From positions 1-6,476 of the forward strand of contig JABFWJ010000172.1 of NCBI GenBank assembly GCA_013362295.1: 6,476 nt of DNA, in the 5' to 3' direction. Positions 1-5,015 of the stretch are shown piece after piece. The notes under the pieces are model-generated. The model saw only the letters and a program-made list of their open reading frames with translations, had not been told where the DNA came from and made no database searches. Position 1 is the first letter of the stretch; every line of letters begins with the position of its first letter. The stretch comes from Thermoleophilia bacterium. Lineage in GTDB: Bacteria; Actinomycetota; Thermoleophilia; Gaiellales; Gaiellaceae. A program made the position numbers and the translations under genes.

Positions 1-1
1 A

Positions 2-40
2 CCGCCGCCGCGGCGCACGCTCGACGTCGCGGCAAGGTGA
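2..40 (+). CDS. C-terminal tail of an upstream gene, possibly lspA (partial)
   Basis: Reading from base 2, twelve codons (PPPRRTLDVAAR) run into a TGA at 38-40 that overlaps the GTG start of the next gene as GTGA. This is the same type of coupled junction seen later in the window. The signal peptidase II gene lspA often lies directly upstream of an RluD-type synthase in bacteria, so lspA is a reasonable guess. Twelve residues carry no diagnostic motif, so identity is inference only. The frame of the next gene is also open back to base 1, so these bases could instead be its upstream sequence. Confidence 0.3.
   Translation, partial: PPPRRTLDVAAR
34..40 (+). promoter_or_regulatory. Shine-Dalgarno-like AAGGTGA favouring the second GTG
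   Basis: AAGGTGA at 34-40 matches part of the ribosome-binding consensus. It overlaps the GTG at 37 but lies about 5 bases upstream of the in-frame GTG at 43. If it is used, the pseudouridine synthase begins at 43 and is two residues shorter (MKVPAEAA). The site is short, so this is only a hint. Confidence 0.35.
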
Positions 41-933
41 CCGTGAAGGTCCCCGCCGAGGCGGCCGGGCAGCGACTCGACCGGTTCCTCGCGACGCAGC
101 TCGGCTCGCGCTCGGCGGCCGAGCGCGCGGTCGAAGCGGGCGCGCTCGTCGACGGGCTCGCGCGGCCGAAGAGCTACCGGCTCGAAGGCGGGGAGGAGGT
201 CGAGGTGCAAGCGCCCGCACGCGCCGCGGAGGTCGCGCCGCCGCCGGAGCCGACGATCGTCTGGGAGGACGAGCACCTGCTCGTGATCGACAAGCCCGCA
301 GGGCTCGTCGTCCACCCGGGACACGGCCACGAGCACGGCACGCTCGTGCACGCGCTCGCCGGGAAGATCGCCGGGGGCGATCCGGAGCGACCGGGGATCG
401 TCCACCGGCTCGACCGCGACACCTCCGGTCTGCTGGTGCTCGCGCGGTCGGAGGAGGCACACGCGCGTCTGCAGGCTCGCGTGCGCGAGCGTGCGCTCGA
501 GCGCACGTACGTCGCCCTCGTACGCGGCCGTCCGCGCTCGCGCACGGGGCGGATCGAGGCACCGATCGGCCGCGACCGCGGCGATCCGACGCGAATCTCG
601 CTGGACTCGGACACGCCGCGCGAGGCGATCACGCACTTCGAGGTGGAGCGCCTGTGGCCCGCGCACGCGCTGCTCCGCGTCCGGCTCGAGACGGGACGGA
701 TGCACCAGATCCGCGTGCACCTCGCAGCGATCGACCTTCCCGTCGCCGGCGATCCGGTGTACGGCGTGCCCCTTCCCGGCCTCGGGCGCCAGTTCCTCCA
801 CGCAGCCGAGCTCGCGTTCCCGCACCCCTTCGACGGCGAGCGAATCGAGACGCGCTCGCCGCTTCCGCACGACCTCGCAGCGGCGCTCCAAGTGCTCGAA
901 TCTGGTTCGGCTCCGCCGAATCGGGTTCGCTGA
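37..933 (+). CDS. rluD: RluA/RluD-family 23S rRNA pseudouridine synthase
   Basis: This enzyme isomerises specific uridines in large-subunit rRNA to pseudouridine; RluD of E. coli acts on helix 69 of 23S rRNA. An S4-like RNA-binding domain spans about residues 1-60 (GQRLDRFL at 11-18, then a basic helix and turn). The catalytic domain follows, with HRLDRDTSG at 123-131; D126 is the expected catalytic aspartate. DKPAGLVVHPG lies at 85-95 and GRMHQIRVHL at 220-229. The length of 298 residues is normal for the S4-containing RluC/RluD branch, and nothing looks broken. The start is either GTG 37, overlapping the preceding stop, or GTG 43, which has AAGGTGA at 34-40 at good spacing. Target uridines cannot be told from sequence, so the rluD symbol is by subfamily. 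The gene ends 9 bases before the convergent cyclase gene. Confidence 0.93.
   Translation: MTVKVPAEAAGQRLDRFLATQLGSRSAAERAVEAGALVDGLARPKSYRLEGGEEVEVQAPARAAEVAPPPEPTIVWEDEHLLVIDKPAGLVVHPGHGHEHGTLVHALAGKIAGGDPERPGIVHRLDRDTSGLLVLARSEEAHARLQARVRERALERTYVALVRGRPRSRTGRIEAPIGRDRGDPTRISLDSDTPREAITHFEVERLWPAHALLRVRLETGRMHQIRVHLAAIDLPVAGDPVYGVPLPGLGRQFLHAAELAFPHPFDGERIETRSPLPHDLAAALQVLESGSAPPNRVR
902..924 (+). terminator. Candidate hairpin at the 3' end of the pseudouridine synthase gene
   Basis: Bases 902-911 pair with 915-924 around a TCC loop, giving ten pairs: eight Watson-Crick and two G-U wobbles. The core TTCGGC/GCCGAA (906-911 with 915-920) is perfect. The wobbles pair only in the + strand RNA, so the structure suits the + transcript better. 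The downstream stretch to about 942 is only modestly T-rich with no clean U-tract, and the hairpin lies inside the last codons of the gene. It may be a weak terminator or a 3'-end stabilising hairpin. Confidence 0.3.
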
Positions 934-942
934 TTTCGCTCT

Positions 943-1899
943 TCAGCCGCGCTTCGCGCGCTTCGACTCGTACTGGCGGGCGTCGGCGAGGCGGAGGAGT
1001 GAATCTGCATCCGCGGCCTCCGTCGGATAGTGCGCCGTCCCGGCGCTCAGGTCGAAGCCGGCGGGAAGCTCGCCGCGCCGCTTGAGGTCGCCGATGCCGC
1101 CGTGGATCCGGCGGAGGAAGCGTGCGCTCGCGTGCTTGTCCGACTCGAGGAGCAGCATCGCGAACTCGTCACCGCCCATCCGCCCCGCGTAGTCGGAACC
1201 GCGCAGCATCGTCGAGGCGAGCGAGCTCACGCGGTGCAGGACCCGGTCGCCCTCCATATGGCCGACCGAGTCGTTGATCTCCTTGAAGCGGTCGAGGTCG
1301 ATGAAGACGAGCGTCAGCCCGTGGTCGTACCGTTGCGCGCGCTCGATCTCGTGCGCGAGGACATCCGAGAAGGCCTGATGGTTGAGCAGGCCCGTCAGCG
1401 GATCGCGGCGTGCCTGTTCCGCGAGCTCGGCCGTCGCACGATCGAAGTACGCAACGACGCACTCGACGACGAGCCGGTCGATCGTGTCGTTGAGTCGGCG
1501 CTCGATCTCGATCACCTGGCCGCTCGCGAGATCGAGGTCGACGACGCGCCTTGCCACGAAGCGCCACAGCACGCGCCGCAGCAGGAGGAACTCCGTCACG
1601 ACCTCGCGCGGCGCGAACCCGAGCGCCTCGCGCTGGCGCGCGTGGTCGCGCGCGATCGCCGCGAGCGGGCCTCCGATCCGCATCCGGCCCGGCAACGGCC
1701 GCTCGACCTCGCGGCCGAGCTCGGTGATGAAGGTCGGCATGTCCCCGAGCTGGGCCACCCGGCCCAGCCGGACGAGCGACGGGATCACGTCGTCCGTGAG
1801 CCCCTCGTCCACCACCTGGAGCGCGAGCTCCCACCCGTTCGCGCGCAGGTCGGAGCCGAGCGCCTGCGCTGCCGGCGGCAGGTCGATCGTGTTCCCCAC
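943..1899 (-). CDS. Diguanylate cyclase (GGDEF) with N-terminal helical RsbRD-like domain
   Basis: This protein is expected to make cyclic di-GMP from two GTP. The C-terminal GGDEF domain (about residues 160-318) has DPLTGLLN at 166-173, the metal-binding aspartates in FIDLDRF (D201, D203) and an intact MGGDEF (GGDEF at 242-246). RGSD at 233-236 sits five residues before GGDEF, the position of the RxxD inhibitory site, so product feedback is likely. Residues 1-155 are mostly helical and cytosolic, with no signal peptide or membrane segment. The pattern around 83-120 (HARQREALGF, then E103 and LLLRRVLW) resembles RsbRD/RsbR-type N-terminal regulatory domains; that assignment is by eye. The GTG start at 1899 is the first in frame after an upstream stop near 1930, and it lacks a clear Shine-Dalgarno site. 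The gene is convergent with the synthase and divergent from rpsB. Its input signal is unknown. Confidence 0.92.
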   Translation of the reverse strand: MGNTIDLPPAAQALGSDLRANGWELALQVVDEGLTDDVIPSLVRLGRVAQLGDMPTFITELGREVERPLPGRMRIGGPLAAIARDHARQREALGFAPREVVTEFLLLRRVLWRFVARRVVDLDLASGQVIEIERRLNDTIDRLVVECVVAYFDRATAELAEQARRDPLTGLLNHQAFSDVLAHEIERAQRYDHGLTLVFIDLDRFKEINDSVGHMEGDRVLHRVSSLASTMLRGSDYAGRMGGDEFAMLLLESDKHASARFLRRIHGGIGDLKRRGELPAGFDLSAGTAHYPTEAADADSLLRLADARQYESKRAKRG

Positions 1900-1928
1900 G
1901 GCCGGAAAACGCTGCAGAGGCCGAAAAA
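1900..1928. repeat. Direct repeat GGCCGRAAAA, two copies
   Basis: GGCCGGAAAA at 1900-1909 and GGCCGAAAAA at 1919-1928 differ at one base and recur with a 19-base period. They lie immediately upstream of the cyclase GTG start on the minus strand and near the candidate rpsB promoter. The spacing is near two helical turns, as expected for a protein-binding site, but two short copies could be chance. Confidence 0.3.
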
Positions 1929-1942
1929 GTCACGCGGCCCGC

Positions 1943-1948
1943 TATCCT
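1943..1948 (+). promoter_or_regulatory. Candidate -10 element for the rpsB operon
   Basis: TATCCT keeps the first three and the last base of the TATAAT consensus and sits 123 bases before the rpsB start, in the only intergenic gap that can serve the operon. No good TTGACA-like -35 element is visible 16-18 bases upstream; GC-rich actinobacterial promoters often have weak ones. Transcription would begin near 1954-1956 and give a leader of about 115 bases. Confidence 0.25.
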
Positions 1949-1975
1949 TCCGGAGCTTTCCGTCCCTCCGACCCG

Positions 1976-1988
1976 GTGGGAAACCCAC
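1976..1988 (+). promoter_or_regulatory. Small leader hairpin GTGGG-AAA-CCCAC
   Basis: A perfect five-base-pair stem, 1976-1980 with 1984-1988, closes an AAA loop in the region expected to be the rpsB mRNA leader. It may form part of a larger leader structure with the inverted repeats just downstream. It is short and not followed by a U-tract, so it is not a terminator. Confidence 0.3.
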
Positions 1989-1994
1989 GGTGGA

Positions 1995-2034
1995 CGGTGG
2001 CCGGGCCTGACCCGGCTTCCATCCTGGGCCACCG
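1995..2034 (+). promoter_or_regulatory. Structured rpsB leader with competing stems
   Basis: CGGTGGCC at 1995-2002 is a perfect eight-base inverted repeat of GGCCACCG at 2027-2034. Within it, GCCGGG at 2000-2005 pairs with CCCGGC at 2011-2016 around a CCTGA loop. The two stems share bases 2000-2002, so they either compete or stack after partial opening. The element ends 36 bases before the rpsB ATG. Ribosomal protein S2 is known to control its own operon through the rpsB leader in some proteobacteria. A similar role here is inference, and I do not recognise a named leader motif. Confidence 0.4.
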
Positions 2035-2043
2035 GCGCTCCGC

Positions 2044-2057
2044 AACCGAAAACCGAA
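2044..2057 (+). repeat. Tandem repeat AACCGAA x2 before the rpsB Shine-Dalgarno
   Basis: Two perfect, directly adjacent copies of AACCGAA (2044-2050 and 2051-2057) lie just before GAAAGGGG. The stretch is A-rich in an otherwise G/C-rich leader and is probably single-stranded, which would leave the ribosome-binding site open. It could be a chance repeat. Confidence 0.45.
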
Positions 2058-2070
2058 GAAAGGGGCTCCC

Positions 2071-2937
2071 ATGCCCGTCGTTTCCATGAAGGAATTGCTG
2101 GAGGCCGGCGTTCATTTCGGCCACCAGACGCGCCGCTGGAACCCGAAGATGAAGCGGTTCATCTTCACCGAGCGCGGCGGCATCTACATCATCGACCTGA
2201 CCCAGACGCAGGAGCTCGTCGACGAGGCCTACAACTTCGCGAAGGCGATCGCCGAGCGTGGCGGCTCCGTCCTGTTCGTCGGGACGAAGAAGCAGGCGCA
2301 GGACGCCGTACGCGACGAGGCGAAGCGCGTCGGCATGCCGTACGTGAACAACCGCTGGCTCGGCGGCCTGCTCACGAACTGGCGCACGATCTCCGACCGG
2401 ATCCAGCGTCTGCACGAGCTGCGTGGCCTCAAGCAGGAGAACATGCTCGACCTCCTGCCCGCGAAGGAGCGCATCCAGATGGAGGCAGAGCTCGAGAAGC
2501 TCGAGGCGAACCTCGGCGGTGTCGCAGACATGCGGCGCCAGCCGGACGCGGTCTTCATCGTCGACCTGCGCAAGGAGCAGCTGGCGGTGCGCGAGGCCAA
2601 GCGCCTCGGCATGCCGGTGATCGCCCTCGTCGACACGAACTGCGATCCCGACGAGGCCGACTACGTGATCCCGGGCAACGACGACGCGATCCGCTCCTGC
2701 TCGGTGATCGTGAAGGCGATCGCCGACGGCATCGAGGCAGGCAGGCAGCGCGTGACCCAGGCCGAGCTGCGTGCGCGGAGCTCCAGCAACGGCGGGAACG
2801 GCGGCGAGCAGGCCCCCGAGCAGCCCGCCGAGGAGGCGCCTGCCGAGGAGCCCGCGCAGGCCGCGCCCCCCGCACCCGAGGGCGTCGACGAACCGGCAAC
2901 CGAGCCCGCACCCGAGACCGCGGAGAACGCGGAATGA
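2071..2937 (+). CDS. rpsB: 30S ribosomal protein S2
   Basis: S2 is a structural protein of the small ribosomal subunit, needed for S1 association where S1 is present. The N-terminal family region is clear (MKELLEAGVHFGHQ at 6-19, then WNPKMKRFIF at 23-32). FVGTKKQAQ at 69-77 and NNRWLGGLLTNW at 93-104 follow. The second family signature runs from about P158 to P182, including VFIVDLRKE and AKRLGMP. The conserved core ends near residue 235. A tail of about 50 residues, rich in Ala, Pro and Glu, extends to 288; it looks disordered and acidic, unlike the short E. coli tail (241 residues in all). The ATG at 2071 has AAAGGGG at 2059-2065 with 5 bases between, an excellent ribosome-binding site. 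It is the first gene of the operon, and its TGA overlaps the tsf ATG as ATGA. Confidence 0.98.
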   Translation: MPVVSMKELLEAGVHFGHQTRRWNPKMKRFIFTERGGIYIIDLTQTQELVDEAYNFAKAIAERGGSVLFVGTKKQAQDAVRDEAKRVGMPYVNNRWLGGLLTNWRTISDRIQRLHELRGLKQENMLDLLPAKERIQMEAELEKLEANLGGVADMRRQPDAVFIVDLRKEQLAVREAKRLGMPVIALVDTNCDPDEADYVIPGNDDAIRSCSVIVKAIADGIEAGRQRVTQAELRARSSSNGGNGGEQAPEQPAEEAPAEEPAQAAPPAPEGVDEPATEPAPETAENAE

Positions 2938-3725
2938 CCGAGATCACCGCAGCGATGGTCAAGGAGCTCCGCGACGCCACGAGCGCGGGGATGATGGAGT
3001 GCAAGCGCGCGCTCCAGGAGACGGCCGGGGACTTCGACGAGGCCGTCAAGCTGCTGCGCGAGAAGGGCATGGCGTCGGCGGCGAAGCGCGCGGGCCGCGA
3101 GACGAGCGAAGGCAAGGTCGGCGTCCGGATCGACGGCAACGCCGCCGCGATCGCGGGCGTCGGGTGCGAGACCGAGCCCGTCTCCAACAACGAGGACTTC
3201 CAGGCGTTCGTCGAGAAGACGCTCGAGACCGTCTTCCAGGGCGGCGACCCGTCGTCGCTCGAGGCGGAACGGGTCGAGCTTGCCGCGAGGCTCGGCGAGA
3301 ACATCCAGGTCGTCGGGTCGAAGCGCATGGACGCCGCGGGCGACGAGGTCCTGTCCTCGTACATCCACCCGCCGGGCAAGGTGGGCGCGCTCGTGCACAC
3401 AAAGGGAGGCGACCCGGAGGCGGCGCGGAGCCTCGCCCTGCATCTCACGTTCGCGCGGCCCACGTACACGACGCGCGACGAGGTCCCGCAGGAGCTCGTC
3501 GACGCGGAGCGCGAGATCCTCTCGAACTCCGACGAGGTGCGCAGCAAGCCCGAGAACGTCCGCGAGAAGATCGTCGAGGGCCAGCTGAACAAGAAGTTCT
3601 ACGCCGAGGCCGTCCTGTTCGACCAGACGTGGTACCGGGCGGACGAGTCGACGAGCACCGTTGCCAAGTACCTCGAGGAGCGCGGAATCGAGCTCGTCGA
3701 CTACGCCTGGTACGCGGTCGGTTAG
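2934..3725 (+). CDS. tsf: Elongation factor Ts
   Basis: EF-Ts is the cytosolic guanine-nucleotide exchange factor that recycles EF-Tu from GDP to GTP. The N-terminal UBA-like domain (about 1-52) carries VKELRDATSAGMMECKRAL at 9-27. The core continues with YIHPPGKVGAL at 143-153, RDEVP at 181-185 and KFYAEAVLFDQ at 221-231. The length of 263 residues is within the family range. The second signature, normally with TDFV, reads ETEPVSNNEDF at 79-89: T80-E81-P82-V83 replaces Thr-Asp-Phe-Val. The Asp-Phe pair is what E. coli EF-Ts pushes toward the EF-Tu magnesium site, so the exchange contact may differ. Nothing else suggests decay. The ATG at 2934 overlaps the rpsB stop by four bases, with GGAG at 2922-2925. 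The TAG stop overlaps the pyrH GTG by one base. Confidence 0.97.
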   Translation: MTEITAAMVKELRDATSAGMMECKRALQETAGDFDEAVKLLREKGMASAAKRAGRETSEGKVGVRIDGNAAAIAGVGCETEPVSNNEDFQAFVEKTLETVFQGGDPSSLEAERVELAARLGENIQVVGSKRMDAAGDEVLSSYIHPPGKVGALVHTKGGDPEAARSLALHLTFARPTYTTRDEVPQELVDAEREILSNSDEVRSKPENVREKIVEGQLNKKFYAEAVLFDQTWYRADESTSTVAKYLEERGIELVDYAWYAVG

Positions 3726-4450
3726 TGCCCTTCAGCCGAGTTCTGCTGAAGCTCTCCGGTGAGGCCCTCATGGGCTCGCAGGAGTTCGGACTGGATGCGG
3801 AGACCGTGGACGAGCTCGCGAAGGAGCTCGTCCATCTCCGCGCCGGCGGGCTGGAGGTCGCCGTCGTGATCGGCGGCGGGAACATCTACCGCGGCATGTC
3901 CGCGACCGCGCAGGGCATCGATCGCGCGACGGGCGACTACATGGGGATGCTCGCGACGGTGCTGAACTCGCTCGCCGTCCAGGAGGCGATCGAGCGCAAC
4001 GGCGCCGACACGCGGGTGCTCTCCGCGATCGACGTCCAGGAGGTCGCCGAGCCGTACATCAGGCGGCGGGCGGTGCGCCATCTCGAGAAGGGCCGCATCG
4101 TGATCTTCGCCGCCGGGACGGGTAACCCGTACTTCACCACCGACACGGCGGCCGCGCTCCGCGCGCTGGAGATCGGCGCGCAGGCGATCCTGATGGCAAA
4201 GCACGGCGTCGAGGGGGTCCTCGACGGCGACCCGCGGCAGAATCGCCACGCCACGCTGATCCGCGAGCTCACCCACCTCGAGACGATCGAACGCGGGCTG
4301 AAGGTGATGGACACGACGGCCCTGTCGCTGTGCATGGACAATCGGCTTCCCATCCACGTCTTCGAGCTCGCACCGGGCAACATCGCGAAGGTGGCGGCGG
4401 GCGAGAAGATAGGAACCGTCATTTCAACCCCCGAAGGAGACGAACGGTGA
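3725..4450 (+). CDS. pyrH: Uridylate kinase (UMP kinase)
   Basis: PyrH phosphorylates UMP to UDP with ATP in pyrimidine nucleotide synthesis. It is the bacterial hexameric enzyme of the amino-acid-kinase fold, usually activated by GTP and inhibited by UTP. Visible motifs are LLKLSGEAL at 7-15, GGGNIYRG at 50-57, the UMP-side segment GDYMGMLATVLNSLA at 70-84 and GTGNPYFTTDTAAALRA at 131-147. The nucleotide-binding loop GVEGVLDGDP is at 161-170; many homologues have GVDGVY there. MDTTALSLCMDN is at 195-206. The 241-residue length is typical. The reading frame is open far upstream, but that part lies over tsf and is not real. The GTG at 3725 gives the expected N-terminus (MPFSRVLLKLSGE). It overlaps the tsf stop as TAGTG and has no Shine-Dalgarno site of its own, so translation is probably coupled to tsf. 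Confidence 0.97.
   Translation: MPFSRVLLKLSGEALMGSQEFGLDAETVDELAKELVHLRAGGLEVAVVIGGGNIYRGMSATAQGIDRATGDYMGMLATVLNSLAVQEAIERNGADTRVLSAIDVQEVAEPYIRRRAVRHLEKGRIVIFAAGTGNPYFTTDTAAALRALEIGAQAILMAKHGVEGVLDGDPRQNRHATLIRELTHLETIERGLKVMDTTALSLCMDNRLPIHVFELAPGNIAKVAAGEKIGTVISTPEGDER
4434..4439 (+). promoter_or_regulatory. frr Shine-Dalgarno AAGGAG
   Basis: AAGGAG inside the end of pyrH lies 7 bases before the GTG at 4447. It fixes the frr start there, although the frame stays open further upstream to about 4330. It is the best-spaced internal ribosome-binding site in the operon. Confidence 0.8.
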
Positions 4451-5004
4451 TCGAGAACTTCATCGGCGACGCGACGCAGCGGATGGACAAGTCGGTGGAC
4501 GCGACGCACGAGCATTTCAACTCCGTGCGCACCGGGCGGGCCACGCCGGCGCTGCTCGACCGCATCACGATCGACTACTACGGGACGCCCACGCCGTTGA
4601 AGAACCTCGCGACGATCAACGCACCCGAGCCGCGCATGCTGACGATCCAGCCGTTCGACCCGAGCTCGATCAAGCAGATCGAGAAGACGATCCTGGAATC
4701 CGACCTCGGCCTGACGCCGTCGAACGACGGCAAGATGATCCGCCTGCCGATCCCCCAGCTCACGGAGGAGCGGCGCAAGGAGCTCGTGAAGCTCGTGCGC
4801 CAGATGGCGGAGGAGGGGCGTGTCGCCGTCCGCAACGTCCGGCGCGACGCGATCAAGCACCTCGAGGAGCTCGTCAAGAACCGCGAGGTCGGCGACGACG
4901 AAGAGCGGACGGCCGAGACGCGCGTCCAGAAGCTGACCGACGAGCACACCGCGCGCATCGACGAGCTGCTGAAGCGCAAAGAAGCCGAGATCATGGAGGT
5001 GTAG
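4447..5004 (+). CDS. frr: Ribosome recycling factor
   Basis: RRF works with EF-G to split the post-termination ribosome so that subunits and mRNA can be reused. The 185-residue length matches the family. Domain I helices flank a small domain II: helix 1 includes HFNSVRTGRATPALLD at 23-38, domain II spans about 31-104 (YYGTPTPL at 44-51, TIQPFD at 66-71), and the long C-terminal helices carry GRVAVRNVRRDA at 124-135 and VQKLTDEH at 160-167. The arginine-rich RNVRRDA segment, which includes the arginine essential in E. coli RRF, is intact. The GTG start gives the standard N-terminus and overlaps the pyrH TGA as GTGA. The 3' end is unusual: the last codons and TAG stop form the 5' arm and loop of a hairpin whose 3' arm contains the uppS start. 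Confidence 0.97.
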   Translation: MIENFIGDATQRMDKSVDATHEHFNSVRTGRATPALLDRITIDYYGTPTPLKNLATINAPEPRMLTIQPFDPSSIKQIEKTILESDLGLTPSNDGKMIRLPIPQLTEERRKELVKLVRQMAEEGRVAVRNVRRDAIKHLEELVKNREVGDDEERTAETRVQKLTDEHTARIDELLKRKEAEIMEV

Positions 5005-5015
5005 TCACCTCCGTG
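4992..5015 (+). promoter_or_regulatory. frr/uppS junction hairpin covering the uppS ribosome-binding site and start
   Basis: GGAGGTG at 4995-5001 is a perfect inverted repeat of CACCTCC at 5006-5012. Adding C4992-G5015, A4993-T5014 and a T4994-G5013 wobble makes a ten-pair stem with a TAGT loop. The frr stop codon TAG (5002-5004) is in the loop. The only good Shine-Dalgarno for uppS, GGAGG at 4995-4999, is in the 5' arm, and the uppS GTG start (5013-5015) closes the 3' arm. The 3' arm has the same sequence as the anti-Shine-Dalgarno core of 16S rRNA. A ribosome ending frr would open the stem, so uppS translation should depend on frr translation. The pairing is seen directly; the function is inferred. 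Confidence 0.6.

Noticed and set aside
948..960. CGCGC-TTC-GCGCG hairpin as a terminator
   Set aside because: Only five pairs, no U-tract on either strand, and it lies inside cyclase codons. Such short GC palindromes are frequent in this base composition, so it is kept only as part of a finding.
1030..2010. A 326-residue open frame on the plus strand
   Set aside because: It is antisense to the diguanylate cyclase, which has intact GGDEF motifs. The plus-strand translation shows no domain and runs through the intergenic region.
2555..3592. A 345-residue minus-strand frame over rpsB and tsf
   Set aside because: Ser/Arg-rich antisense translation with no recognisable motif, opposite two certain genes.
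2771..3724. Apparent N-terminal extension of pyrH by more than 300 residues
   Set aside because: This part is a shifted reading of the rpsB end and tsf. Its sequence is Arg/Gly-rich and unlike UMP kinase; the GTG at 3725 gives the normal N-terminus and length.
3937..4947. A 336-residue minus-strand frame over pyrH and frr
   Set aside because: Antisense to two well-supported genes, with no domain; a by-product of high GC at third codon positions.
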